A stretch of 46,940 nt of DNA from a bacterium (GTDB lineage Bacteria; Vulcanimicrobiota; Vulcanimicrobiia; Vulcanimicrobiales; SCRA01): NCBI GenBank assembly GCA_004297985.1, contig SCRA01000011.1, forward strand, positions 1 through 46,940, in the 5' to 3' direction. The position numbers were made by a program, and so were the translations under genes. Below, one piece after another: positions 19,426-28,272 of the stretch. The notes under the pieces were generated by a model that had not been told where the DNA came from, searched no databases, and saw only the letters and a program-made list of their open reading frames with translations. The first letter of the stretch is position 1. Each line of letters begins with the position of its first letter.

Positions 19426-19668
19426 ATGGCCTATGTGATTTGCGAGCCGTGCATCGGTGTGAAGGATAAGTCGTGCGTCGACGTCTGTCCGGTCGACTGC
19501 ATCCACGGCACGGACTCCGACGAACAACTCTACATCGATCCCGAGGTCTGCATCGACTGTGGGGCGTGCGTCTCCGCGTGTCCCGTCGAAGCGATCTATG
19601 CGGACACGGATGTCCCTGACAAGTGGCAATCATACATCCAGAAAAACGCCGACTACTACAAGAAGTAG
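19426..19668 (+). CDS. fdxA: Seven-iron ferredoxin ([3Fe-4S]/[4Fe-4S])
   Basis: An 80-residue ferredoxin with nine cysteines (6, 9, 17, 21, 25, 42, 45, 48, 52). The pattern CEPCIGVKDKSC, then CPVDCIHG and CIDCGACVSACPVEAI, closely follows the Thermus/Mycobacterium seven-iron type. The C-terminal segment VPDKWQSYIQKNADYY is also typical. It should be a cytoplasmic one-electron carrier. ATG 19426 is preceded by AAAGG at a slightly long distance. Its redox partner is not identified here. It is followed by 76 bp before the ABC cluster. Confidence 0.95.
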   Translation: MAYVICEPCIGVKDKSCVDVCPVDCIHGTDSDEQLYIDPEVCIDCGACVSACPVEAIYADTDVPDKWQSYIQKNADYYKK

Positions 19669-19744
19669 CGCGGCCCGCCCGGCATCTCCAGCGAGGCGGC
19701 TCCGCGAGGAGTCGCTTCGCTTGTTAGTCGCTCTACATGGGGGT

Positions 19745-20434
19745 GTGCCGCGTTTGGAGCCGTTCACCGAGCCTATCGTCTGCGAAGGTGTCTGGAAGGT
19801 CTACGGCAGCGGTGAGGAGCGCGTCGAGGCCTTGCGCGGCGTCGATCTGCGCGTGGCGCGCGGCGAGATGGTTGCGCTGGTAGGTGCGAGCGGCTCGGGC
19901 AAGTCGACGCTGCTCAACGTGATCGGATGCGTCGACGTTCCCACGCGCGGCGAGGTGACCGTCGCCGGCGAGCGCACCTCGCAACTCGACGACGAACGCC
20001 TTACCGCGCTCCGTCGCGTGCACGTGGGCACCGTCTTCCAGTTCTTCAATTTTCTCCCCACCATGACGCTGGAGGAGAACGTCGAGCTGCCGCTGGTGCT
20101 GGCCGGAGAGCCCGGCCATCGGCGGATGCGCCGCGTGGGCGAGCTGTTGGAGCGCGTGGGCGTTGCGGCGCAGGGGCGTAAATATCCTTCGCAGGTCTCC
20201 GGGGGCCAACTGCAGCGCGCTGCCGTGGCGCGCGCCGTCGCCCACCGCCCGGCGGTCGTTCTGGCCGATGAGCCGACCGGCAATCTCGACTCCGTCTCCG
20301 GCGCGGCAGTGCTCGCTCTGCTGCGCGAGATCGCCGATGAAGGGCAGACGATCCTCATGGTCACGCACAGCCAGGAGGCGGCGCGTGTCGCCGATCGTGT
20401 CGTGCAGATGCGCGATGGACGGATCGTGGCATGA
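19745..20434 (+). CDS. ABC transporter ATP-binding protein (LolD/MacB type)
   Basis: ATPase of about 229 residues of the class that serves FtsX-type permeases. It carries Walker A GASGSGKST (47-55), the Q-loop VFQFFNFLPTMT, the signature SGGQLQR (152-158) and Walker B VVLADEPTGNLD. The FFNFLPTMT Q-loop and GNLD are characteristic of the LolD/MacB/FtsE subfamily, which performs mechanical extrusion rather than substrate passage through the permease. The start is uncertain: GTG 19745 is chosen, with TTG 19754 possible; the frame stays open further upstream. It overlaps the permease as ATGA. Confidence 0.93.
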   Translation: MPRLEPFTEPIVCEGVWKVYGSGEERVEALRGVDLRVARGEMVALVGASGSGKSTLLNVIGCVDVPTRGEVTVAGERTSQLDDERLTALRRVHVGTVFQFFNFLPTMTLEENVELPLVLAGEPGHRRMRRVGELLERVGVAAQGRKYPSQVSGGQLQRAAVARAVAHRPAVVLADEPTGNLDSVSGAAVLALLREIADEGQTILMVTHSQEAARVADRVVQMRDGRIVA

Positions 20435-23010
20435 TCGCCGCCTGGCTGCTGCGCGCGCTGGTCATCGGCTACGTGCGCGAGCATCCGTGGCGCACGCTGA
20501 TGACGGTCGTGGCGGTGGCGCTCGGAGTGGCCGTCGCGGTAGCCGTTCAGCTCGCCAATGCCACGGCCGTGCGCTCGTTTCAGAGCAGCGTCAACGTGGT
20601 GAGCAACCGCGTGAACCTCCAGATCGTCGGGGACGGCGCACCCCTCGACGAGCACGCATTGGTGGCTGTCGAGCGGATACCCTCGATTACCTATGCGCAG
20701 CCGACGGTGACGGGAACGATCCTGGTTGGTTCGCACCCCGCCGATCCGCGCTCCGGCGAGATGCTCCCAGTCATCGGCGTGGATGTCCTGCGCCCCTATC
20801 CCGGTGCACAGGCGCAGGAGGCAGCCTCAGGGGAGAATGCGCCGGGCCAGCACCAGCCCAGCTTGAGCAGTTTGGTCGAACAGAACGGCGTCTTGGTCTC
20901 GCAGCGCGTTGCGGCGCGCTACCGCCTGCGCCAAGGATCGCGCTGGGGGGTGATCGTCGGTGTCCGCCGCTACGACCTGCGTGTCGCCGCCGTCCTTCCG
21001 CCGATCGTGGGCGTCGATTCAAGCGTCGTCTTCGCCGATATCGCGACTGCGCAGGAGCTTTTCGGCGAGGTGGGGCGACTCGACCGCATCGACTGCGTGG
21101 TGGAGCCGGCCTCCGACGTGCCCGGCGTCACCACCGCACTGCGCCGCGTCTTGCCGCCCAATGCGCGGGTGACGACGCCGCAGCGCCGAACCGGCGAGAT
21201 TGCTTCGCTGCTGCGCTCGTTCCAATTGAATCTCGCCGCGCTGGCATACGTGGCATTGCTGGTTGGAACCTACCTCATCTACAATGCAGTGGCCATCGCT
21301 GTCGTCCAGCGTCGAGGTGAGATCGGCGTTCTGCGCGCGCTGGGGGTCTCGCGCCGCGCGATCTTCGCCGTCTTCGTCTGTGAAGGGATGTTCGTGGGAG
21401 CCCTTGGATCGGCGCTCGGCGTCGTGCTGGGGGCGCTGTTGGCGCGTAGCGCCGTCGCCGCGGTGACGCAGACGGTGAGCTCGCTCTACGTCTTCGAGCA
21501 CGCAGACGGCGTCATCTACGACTGGCGGGTGTTCGCGTTCGTCTTCGCCGTCGGCGTCGTTGCCTCCACGCTCTCGACGCTTCCGCCGGCGCTCGAGGCC
21601 GCGGGGACGGAGCCGGCCACCACGATGCGCGCCGGTGCCTTCGAGCGGCGATCGCCGCGCCGGCTGCGCCTCTATGCCGGCATAGGTTTCGCCGTGCTGG
21701 TACTTGGTTGGCTTCTCACGCTGTTGCCCGCGGTGAACGGCGTCCCAATCGCCGGGTTCGCCGCCGGCCTGGCTTTCGTCTTCGGCATCTCGTTAGCCGC
21801 GCCGCTCGGGCTGGGGATATTGGCTCGCTTCGCGACACCGGCGCTCGTACGCTTTCCAAGCGCGGCGCTAGGGGCGCGCAACCTTGGCGCCTCGCTGCGC
21901 CGCAACGGTGTCGCGCTCGCCGCTCTCGCCGTTGCGGTGGGTATGAGCGTGGCTATCGGCACGTTGGTCTCCTCGTTCCGAAGCACGGTCGCGGCGTGGA
22001 CCGGTCAGACCCTCAAGGCGGACCTGTTCATCACGCCGCCGGGACCTCAGAATACCGGCTTCGACGAGGCGACGGGGATGATGCTTCCCGTGCGCATCGC
22101 GCGACTCCCCGGCGTGGCGGCGATCGACATCTTTCGCGGCACCGAGATTCACGTTCGCGGACGGCTCACCAACCTTGGTGCGACGAATTTCTCTAGTTTG
22201 GAGCGGCGCGCGAAGATGGAGTTCATCGGGCGTGTCGATCACGCGCGCCTTCAGCGCGAGCTCGTGGACCGCGACGCGGTCGTGGTGAGCCGCCCCTTCA
22301 CCGTGCGCTTCGGCGTACGCCCTGGAGAGACGATCACGCTCACCACGCCTTCCGGGCCCCGTGTGTTCTCGATCGAAGCGGTCTACAACGATTACTCGAG
22401 CGATGCGGGATTCGTGGTGATGGACATCGCGACGTATCGCCGCTGGTGGCACGATCGGACGATCAACTCGATCGCCGTCTACGCACGTCCGGGCGTGGAG
22501 CTGAGCGCGTTGCGGACCAGCGTCGCGCGTGTGGCCGCCCCAGCCCGCCTAACCGTGCAGACGACGCGCGAGCTGCGCGCTCAAGTGTTGCGGATCTTCG
22601 ATCGCACGTTCGCCATCACGTCCGCACTCTACGCGATCTCGATTGCTATCGCCATGCTCGGCGTGACCACGGCGCTGGCCGCGCTCGTGCTCGAGCGCAG
22701 GCGCGAGATCGGTCTGCTGCGCTACCTAGGGCTGAGGCGTTCCGAGGTACGTGTGATGGTGCTCGTCGAGGCGGGTCTGCTCGGTGTGGGGGCCGCTGTC
22801 GCCGGCATCGTGCTGGGCATGGCGCTCGGCCTGCTGCTCATCTATGTTATCAACGCGCAGACGTTCGGCTGGCTCATCGAGCTGCGCGTCCCTTGGCGCT
22901 CGTTCCTTGAGCTCTCGGCGGCCGTGATCGTGGCGGCCCTCGCGGCGGCCGCGATGCCGGCCAACGTGGCGGCGCGCATGGCGACGGCTGCGGCGGTGCG
23001 GGAAGAGTGA
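20431..23010 (+). CDS. FtsX-domain ABC transporter permease (double-domain)
   Basis: An 859-residue permease with two FtsX units. A first transmembrane helix (about 25-45) precedes a long extracytoplasmic domain. Helices follow near 265-285, 315-345 and 365-385. A central block of helices lies around 415-470, a second periplasmic domain spans about 520-720, and the last helices are near 730-850. The RRGEIGVLRALGVSRR and RRREIGLLRYLGLRRSE coupling segments occur once in each half. It belongs with the preceding ATPase. Such permeases export or extract lipids, lipoproteins or peptides from the membrane. The neighbouring AttH-like gene matches the known att-type ABC plus lipocalin arrangement. 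Confidence 0.92.
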   Translation: MIAAWLLRALVIGYVREHPWRTLMTVVAVALGVAVAVAVQLANATAVRSFQSSVNVVSNRVNLQIVGDGAPLDEHALVAVERIPSITYAQPTVTGTILVGSHPADPRSGEMLPVIGVDVLRPYPGAQAQEAASGENAPGQHQPSLSSLVEQNGVLVSQRVAARYRLRQGSRWGVIVGVRRYDLRVAAVLPPIVGVDSSVVFADIATAQELFGEVGRLDRIDCVVEPASDVPGVTTALRRVLPPNARVTTPQRRTGEIASLLRSFQLNLAALAYVALLVGTYLIYNAVAIAVVQRRGEIGVLRALGVSRRAIFAVFVCEGMFVGALGSALGVVLGALLARSAVAAVTQTVSSLYVFEHADGVIYDWRVFAFVFAVGVVASTLSTLPPALEAAGTEPATTMRAGAFERRSPRRLRLYAGIGFAVLVLGWLLTLLPAVNGVPIAGFAAGLAFVFGISLAAPLGLGILARFATPALVRFPSAALGARNLGASLRRNGVALAALAVAVGMSVAIGTLVSSFRSTVAAWTGQTLKADLFITPPGPQNTGFDEATGMMLPVRIARLPGVAAIDIFRGTEIHVRGRLTNLGATNFSSLERRAKMEFIGRVDHARLQRELVDRDAVVVSRPFTVRFGVRPGETITLTTPSGPRVFSIEAVYNDYSSDAGFVVMDIATYRRWWHDRTINSIAVYARPGVELSALRTSVARVAAPARLTVQTTRELRAQVLRIFDRTFAITSALYAISIAIAMLGVTTALAALVLERRREIGLLRYLGLRRSEVRVMVLVEAGLLGVGAAVAGIVLGMALGLLLIYVINAQTFGWLIELRVPWRSFLELSAAVIVAALAAAAMPANVAARMATAAAVREE

Positions 23011-24101
23011 GACGGCTGCTGGCGCTCGCCCTGATCGTAACCTGCTGCGCGGCGGGCTGGCGCAGCGCTGGGACTCCATACGTGTTTTCCTTCCCGCGCG
23101 ACCACGGCAGCCACCCGAACTACCGGCTCGAATGGTGGTACTTCACCGGCCACCTGCTGGCGGACGACGGCCACCGCTACGGCTTCGAGCTGACCATCTT
23201 TCGCATTGGAATCACACCGGGTGCGCCTACGCCGCGCCCCGGCCAGTCGCGGTGGCGCAGCGGCGAGATCTTTCCCGCGCACTTCGCGCTCAGCGACGAT
23301 ACAGGTGGGCGCTTCAGCTACGCCGAGCGTCTGGTGCGCCCTGCCCTCGGTGAGGCTGGTGCTGCGCGCGAAGCCCTCGACGTTCATGCCGGCGACTGGT
23401 CGGTCCGCGGCATCGAACCCATCCGCCTCCACGCGCAGACGCGCGCCGAGGGCGTTACGCTACGCCTGCGCAGCCTCAAGCCGCCGGCCGTCCAAGGCCA
23501 CGACGGCATCTCGCGCAAAGGATCCTGCGCCAGTTGCGCCTCGCACTACTACTCGATGACCCGGCTGGTGGGCGAGGGGAGTGTGCGCGTGGGCGCGCGG
23601 CGCCAATCCGTGCGGGCGCTGGTCTGGATGGACCACGAGTTCGGCAGCGACGAGCTGGAGTCCAATGTCGTGGGCTGGGATTGGTTCGCGCTGCAGCTCT
23701 CCGACGGGCGGGAAGTGATGCTCTACCACCTGCGGCGGCGCAACGGGACCTTCATCCCGGCCTCCAGCGGGAGCGTGGTCGCGCGCGACGGGGGCGTGCG
23801 TCATCTGCGCGCCGCCGACTTCTCGATCGTGCCGGTGGGCGCGTGGCGCAGCCCTCACAGCCATGCGCTCTATCCCAGCGGCTGGATCGTGCACGTCCCC
23901 CTCGCCGCTCTGAGCGTGCGTATCGTGCCGCGGCTGCGCGACCAGGAGCTGGTCAGCCGCGGCGTCAGCTACTGGGAGGGCGACGTCTGTCTCGAGCCCC
24001 TTTCGACGGCGGCGAGCAATCGCGCAGCAGTGGAGGGCGCCTGCACGATGGGGCAGGGGTATGTCGAGCTCACGGGGTATGCGGGCGAGGTGCCTCGATG
24101 A
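23007..24101 (+). CDS. AttH/CrtC-family lipocalin-like protein
   Basis: A 364-residue protein with an N-terminal hydrophobic segment (about 3-17). Family motifs are EWWYFTGHL (42-50), SHYYSMTRL, VWMDHEFGS and GWDWFALQLSDG. This superfamily contains carotenoid 1,2-hydratases (CrtC) and AttH proteins, which have two lipocalin-like barrels. No carotenoid genes are nearby, and the overlap with an FtsX-type ABC transporter favours the AttH group, whose function is unknown. It probably binds a hydrophobic ligand handled by the transporter. GTG 23007 overlaps the permease stop, and the 3' end overlaps the next gene (ATGA). Confidence 0.88.
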   Translation: MRRLLALALIVTCCAAGWRSAGTPYVFSFPRDHGSHPNYRLEWWYFTGHLLADDGHRYGFELTIFRIGITPGAPTPRPGQSRWRSGEIFPAHFALSDDTGGRFSYAERLVRPALGEAGAAREALDVHAGDWSVRGIEPIRLHAQTRAEGVTLRLRSLKPPAVQGHDGISRKGSCASCASHYYSMTRLVGEGSVRVGARRQSVRALVWMDHEFGSDELESNVVGWDWFALQLSDGREVMLYHLRRRNGTFIPASSGSVVARDGGVRHLRAADFSIVPVGAWRSPHSHALYPSGWIVHVPLAALSVRIVPRLRDQELVSRGVSYWEGDVCLEPLSTAASNRAAVEGACTMGQGYVELTGYAGEVPR

Positions 24102-25138
24102 TTCAAGCAGCCTTCCTCGTCGCCCCTAGGCGCGTCGAGTTCCGAACCGTTCCGTCCCCTATTCCCGGACCCGGCGAGGTCGCGGTGCGCGTGCGTGCCG
24201 CGCTGACCGACGGCACCGATCTCAAAGCCTTTCGTCGCGGTCATCCCAAGATGCCGATGCCCACGCGCTTCGGGCACGAATTCTCCGGCGATGTCGCAGC
24301 CGTCGGCCCCGGCGTGGCAAACTTCGTGGTCGGCGATGCGATCATGGCCGTCCACTCGGCGCCGTGCGGCCGGTGTCACTGGTGTCGCGCAGAGCAAGAG
24401 AACCTCTGCGCCACGATCATGGAGACGAAGATACTGGGGGCCTATGCCGAGCAGATTCTGCTGTCGCGGCCCATCGTTGAACGCAACACGTTCTCCAAGC
24501 CGGCCTCGCTCTCGTACGAGGCGGCAGCCTTTCTCGAACCTTTGGCCTGCGTGGTTCACGGCGTTTCGCTGCTGGCGCCGCGCGAAGGCGACCTCGCCGT
24601 AGTGATCGGAGCCGGTGGCTTCGGCCTTCTTCACGTCATTCTGCTGCGCGCCTTGGGCGTGCGCGTGGCGGTCATCGGCCGAGGGGCAGCACGCTTGGAG
24701 ATGGCACGGGCCCTGGGTGCAGAGTGGGGCCGAGAGGTCACGCTCGACCGGCGCACGTTGAGCGAGGCGCGCGCGCTGGTCGAGGAGATCACCGACGGAC
24801 GCGGCGCCGACCGCGTCATCGAGTGCACGGGGCAGGTGGATGGATGGCTCGCCGGCCTCGCCCTCGTGCGGCGCGGCGGCACCGTCTCGCTCTTCGGCGG
24901 GCCTCCGCCGCGGAGCACGGTTCCCATCGATACATCGCGCCTGCACTACGATCAGATCTCCGTCGTCTCGCCGTTCCACTTCCGCCCGCGAGATGTCCGG
25001 CGCGCCTATGAGCTGCTCGCGGGTGGCGGCGTCGATGTGACGCCGCTGATCTCCGGCCGCAGCGAGCTGCACGAGCTCGCACGCGTCTTCGAGCGCCTGG
25101 AGCATGGCGAAGGCGTGAAGTTCGCGGTGCTCCCGTGA
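24098..25138 (+). CDS. Zinc-dependent medium-chain dehydrogenase, Asp in place of catalytic Cys
   Basis: A 346-residue MDR-superfamily oxidoreductase. The catalytic zinc site would be D38 (where alcohol dehydrogenases have Cys), H60-E61 in GHE, and E147 in LEPLACVVHG. An Asp/His/Glu/Glu site of this kind is known in archaeal glucose dehydrogenase. The structural zinc cysteines are C90, C93, C96 and C104. The NAD(P)-binding motif reads VVIGAGGFGLLHVILLRALG. The substrate is probably a polyol, sugar or amino-alcohol, but cannot be named. ATG 24098 overlaps the AttH-like gene, and its stop overlaps the next dehydrogenase. Confidence 0.9.
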   Translation: MIQAAFLVAPRRVEFRTVPSPIPGPGEVAVRVRAALTDGTDLKAFRRGHPKMPMPTRFGHEFSGDVAAVGPGVANFVVGDAIMAVHSAPCGRCHWCRAEQENLCATIMETKILGAYAEQILLSRPIVERNTFSKPASLSYEAAAFLEPLACVVHGVSLLAPREGDLAVVIGAGGFGLLHVILLRALGVRVAVIGRGAARLEMARALGAEWGREVTLDRRTLSEARALVEEITDGRGADRVIECTGQVDGWLAGLALVRRGGTVSLFGGPPPRSTVPIDTSRLHYDQISVVSPFHFRPRDVRRAYELLAGGGVDVTPLISGRSELHELARVFERLEHGEGVKFAVLP

Positions 25139-26160
25139 GAGTCACCATACCGGTGCGCATGCGTGCGCTGCGCCTCTACGACGTCGATCGACTGGTGGTC
25201 GAGGAGGTGGAGGTGCCGCGACCCTCCGCCGGTGAGCTGCTGGTGCGAACGCGGGCAAGCGGCATCTGCTCCGGCGACCTCATGGACTGGTACATCAAGC
25301 GTAAGGCACCGCTGGTGCTCGGTCATGAGCCGGCGGGAGAGATCGTCGCCGCGGGCGAGGGGGTCGAGGGCTTCCAGGTCGGCGACCGCGTGGCGCTCCA
25401 CCACCATGCGCCTTGCTTCGCCTGTGAGCAGTGCCGGCGCGGCGCCTACGTGCATTGCAGCACCTGGCGAGCGAGCCGGCTTATCCCGGGCGGCATCGCC
25501 GAGTACATTCTGGTACCGCGAGAGAACCTCGGCGACACCTTGCGCGTTCCAGCGTCGCTCCCGTTCGATGCGGCCAGCATGACGGAGCCCCTGGCCTGCG
25601 TAGTGAAGAGCCTGCGCCGCGGCGGCGTGAGCGAGGCTAGCCGAGTCCTCGTGATCGGGCTCGGCGCGATGGGCTTGCTGCACGTGGTGGCGGCCAAGGC
25701 GCGCGGTGCCGACGTCTTCGGCGTCGATTTCGATGCCTGGCGGCGCGAGCGCGCGGTGTCGCTCTGCGCAGATGCGGTGTGGCCGCCGGGTGATGTCGCC
25801 GCGGCGCACGCGCATGCCCCGTTCGACGTCGTCATCGTGGGACCGGGCTCACCGCAAGCGTGGAGTGAAGGCATCGAGGCCTGTGCCCCAGGAGGTATCG
25901 TGGTACTCTTCACGCCGACGCCCGAGGGCGTCGAAGTGGCAGTCGACGGCTGCTCGCTGTACCTGCGTGAGATCTCGCTCGTACCGTCGTACTCCGCGGG
26001 ACCGAACGACATGCGCGAGGCTTTGAACTTGTTGAGCGAGGGCGTGGTAACCCCCGAGCAGATCGTCACCGACCGTGTGGCGATCGACGGCGCCGCGCAG
26101 GCGTACGCGCGCATGCGCGAAGGCGGCAGCACGCTCAAGACGATCGTGGAGTTTCCGTGA
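25135..26160 (+). CDS. Zinc-dependent medium-chain dehydrogenase, canonical zinc site
   Basis: A 341-residue MDR enzyme, a paralogue of its neighbour. The catalytic zinc ligands are C45 (GICSGD) and H64-E65 (GHE), with a Glu in MTEPLACVVK. The structural zinc has C94, C97, C100 and C108. The Rossmann motif is VLVIGLGAMGLLHVVAA. GTG 25135 overlaps the preceding stop (GTGA); translation could also begin at ATG 25159. The pair may oxidise two linked alcohols or act as alternative forms on one substrate. Family resemblance is to sorbitol/threonine-type dehydrogenases; the true substrate is unknown. Confidence 0.9.
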   Translation: MRVTIPVRMRALRLYDVDRLVVEEVEVPRPSAGELLVRTRASGICSGDLMDWYIKRKAPLVLGHEPAGEIVAAGEGVEGFQVGDRVALHHHAPCFACEQCRRGAYVHCSTWRASRLIPGGIAEYILVPRENLGDTLRVPASLPFDAASMTEPLACVVKSLRRGGVSEASRVLVIGLGAMGLLHVVAAKARGADVFGVDFDAWRRERAVSLCADAVWPPGDVAAAHAHAPFDVVIVGPGSPQAWSEGIEACAPGGIVVLFTPTPEGVEVAVDGCSLYLREISLVPSYSAGPNDMREALNLLSEGVVTPEQIVTDRVAIDGAAQAYARMREGGSTLKTIVEFP

Positions 26161-27341
26161 CGGCTCGCGCCGCGCGCATGGCGCTCACCTGCGCCGTGTT
26201 GGCGGTAGGCTTGGGCGCCACCGCGGCGCATGCCAACCCGTACGTCGCTGCCGAAGGGGTCTATGCTAAAGCGCCGGCGCTGGGCATCACCGTCGGTACG
26301 CTCCCCTCTGGCGCCAACGATGCGATCACAGACGTGACCGGGGTGCGCGTCGGACAGGTGACGCACATCGAAGGTGAAGGGCGGCTGCGCCCCGGGGTGG
26401 GCCCGGTGCGCACGGGCGTCACTGCGATCATTCCGCGCGAGGATCTCTGGCATCGCAAGGTGCCGGCTGCCGTCTGGGCGCTCAACGGAAACGGCGAGAT
26501 GACCGGGGCCCATTGGGTAAACGAAGCGGGCGCGCTCGAGGTGCCGATCCTGCTGACGGACACGCTCTCCGTGGGGCGGGTGGACGACGGCGTCGTGACT
26601 TGGATGATCCGCCACTATCCTGAGATCGGCGTCGAGGACGACGTTCCGCTGCCCGTGGTGGCCGAGTGCGACGACCAGTTCCTCGACGACATCCAAGGCC
26701 GCCACGCGGTCGCCGCCGATGCCGTCGCGGCGCTCGATGCCGCCGCGGCCATGCCGCCGGAGCAGGGGGGCGTCGGTGCCGGTACCGGCATGGCGGCGTT
26801 TCAGTTCAAGGCGGGCATCGGCACGGCATCGCGCGTAATCTCCGTCGCAGACGGCGGATATACCGTGGGCGTGCTGGTCAACGCGAACATGGGACGGCGC
26901 CGGCAGTTGCTTGTCGACGGTGTTCCCGTAGGCCGCGCGATCAGCGACGTCATGCCGAAACGGCCGACGCCCGACGGTTCCATCATCATCGTCATTGCCA
27001 CCGATGCCCCGCTCGATCACCCGGAGCTGCTGGCTCTGGCGCGGCGAGCGGCGCTCGGTCTGGCGCGCACGGGCGCCACGTCGATGCCGGGCAGCGGCGA
27101 TCTCGTCATCGCCTTCTCCACCGCCAACGTCGTCCCGCACTATCCGCAGGCGGCGACCTATCCGATGACGGTGCTCTCGCGCTATCATATCGATCCGGTC
27201 TTCACTGCCGCCGAGGATGCCACCGAAGAGGCCATACTCAACGCCCTGCTGGCGGCGCGGACGATGACGGGGCGCGATGGCAACACGGTCTACGCACTGC
27301 CGCACGAGCGTCTGCGCACGCTGCTCGCAGAACACCGGTAG
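26157..27341 (+). CDS. Exported P1-family self-processing hydrolase (DmpA-like)
   Basis: A 394-residue protein of peptidase family S58/P1 (L-aminopeptidase/D-Ala-esterase/amidase DmpA and beta-peptidyl aminopeptidases). Family motifs are ANDAITDVTGVRVGQVTH, VGAGTGMAAFQFKAGIGTASR and GVLVNANMGRRRQLL. The precursor is expected to cut itself before S275 in PDG-S275-IIIVIATDAP, leaving Ser as the N-terminal nucleophile. A signal peptide (about 8-26) predicts export. GTG 26157 overlaps the preceding stop. The context with two dehydrogenases and an amino-acid-type binding protein suggests release of an unusual amino acid or beta-peptide unit outside the membrane. Confidence 0.9.
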   Translation: MTARAARMALTCAVLAVGLGATAAHANPYVAAEGVYAKAPALGITVGTLPSGANDAITDVTGVRVGQVTHIEGEGRLRPGVGPVRTGVTAIIPREDLWHRKVPAAVWALNGNGEMTGAHWVNEAGALEVPILLTDTLSVGRVDDGVVTWMIRHYPEIGVEDDVPLPVVAECDDQFLDDIQGRHAVAADAVAALDAAAAMPPEQGGVGAGTGMAAFQFKAGIGTASRVISVADGGYTVGVLVNANMGRRRQLLVDGVPVGRAISDVMPKRPTPDGSIIIVIATDAPLDHPELLALARRAALGLARTGATSMPGSGDLVIAFSTANVVPHYPQAATYPMTVLSRYHIDPVFTAAEDATEEAILNALLAARTMTGRDGNTVYALPHERLRTLLAEHR

Positions 27342-27365
27342 ACGCAGAAAGGAACGGAGTCAACG

Positions 27366-28238
27366 ATGTATCGATCATTGGTAGCGCTGGCCGGGGTGCT
27401 CGCCCTGACGGCGACGCTCGGGGCCTCGAACCCGGGCGCCTCCGGCGATGGGAACCTCAAGCACCTCTTGCCCCCAAACGTTGCCCAGGCCGGCGTGCTC
27501 CACGTGGCCTCGGACATCTCCTATGCCCCGGTGGAGTTCTATGCCCCGGGAACCCACGACGTAAAGGGGATCGACTACGACATCGGCATGGCGATGGGGA
27601 AGAAGCTCGGCATCAGGCTCGACTTCATCAACACGACCTTCGACGGCATCATTCCTGCGCTCTTGTCGCACCGCTTCGACATCGTCTTCTCGGCGATGAA
27701 CGACACGCCGGAGCGTGAGAAGCGCATCGATTTCATCGACTACTTCCTAGCCGGCAGCGGCGTCTTGGTGCGCAAGGGGAATCCGGAACACATCGCCTCG
27801 CTGGCGGATCTCTGCGGGAAGACCGCTGATGCCGAACAGGGCACGGCACAGGTCACTTTTCTCCAAGAGCAATCCAAGCGTTGCCTGGCCGAGCACAAGA
27901 AGGCCATCAATGTGCTGGCCTTCGCCACCGATACGGACGCCCTAGAGCAGTTGAAGTTGGGACGCTCCTCGGCGCACGTCGCCGACTATCCGGTGGCCGC
28001 TTATGATGCCCGTACGGAGGGGGGCGGGGGACTCTTCGACGTGACGGGCAAGCAGTTCGCCGTGGCCGCCTACGGCATCGGCGTGCGCAAGGAGGATCGC
28101 CAACTGCGCGACGCATTGCAGGCGGCGCTCAAGGCGGTCATCGCGGACGGCGAGTACGACCGCATCCTCACCAAATGGGGGCTAGAGGAAGGGGCGCTGC
28201 GGACGGCGCCGATCTCCGCCGGCGCCCGCTTCCACTAG
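27366..28238 (+). CDS. Solute-binding protein of a polar amino-acid ABC transporter type
   Basis: A 290-residue protein of the SBP_bac_3 family with a signal peptide (about 1-20). The segments KGIDYDIGMAMGKKLG, FDGIIPALLSHRFDIVFSAMNDTPEREKRIDFIDYF and AQVTFLQEQSKRC are typical. A conserved ligand-binding Asp/Arg pair is suggested by MNDTPERE. ATG 27366 has GGAG about seven bases upstream. It starts 24 bp after the P1 hydrolase, so it probably belongs to the same transcript. No matching permease or ATPase of the HisQM type is in the window, so it is an orphan component or a periplasmic sensor. Confidence 0.92.
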   Translation: MYRSLVALAGVLALTATLGASNPGASGDGNLKHLLPPNVAQAGVLHVASDISYAPVEFYAPGTHDVKGIDYDIGMAMGKKLGIRLDFINTTFDGIIPALLSHRFDIVFSAMNDTPEREKRIDFIDYFLAGSGVLVRKGNPEHIASLADLCGKTADAEQGTAQVTFLQEQSKRCLAEHKKAINVLAFATDTDALEQLKLGRSSAHVADYPVAAYDARTEGGGGLFDVTGKQFAVAAYGIGVRKEDRQLRDALQAALKAVIADGEYDRILTKWGLEEGALRTAPISAGARFH

Positions 28239-28272
28239 CCTGGCGTCCCTCTCATCGCGCTGGGTATGGCGG

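Noticed and set aside
19426-19668. Classical 2[4Fe-4S] ferredoxin
   Set aside because: The CEPCIGVKDKSC spacing and C-terminal extension match the seven-iron type, with one [3Fe-4S] cluster.
23007-24101. Carotenoid 1,2-hydratase in a carotenoid pathway
   Set aside because: CrtC family motifs are present, but no carotenoid gene is nearby, and linkage to an FtsX-type ABC transporter fits AttH instead.
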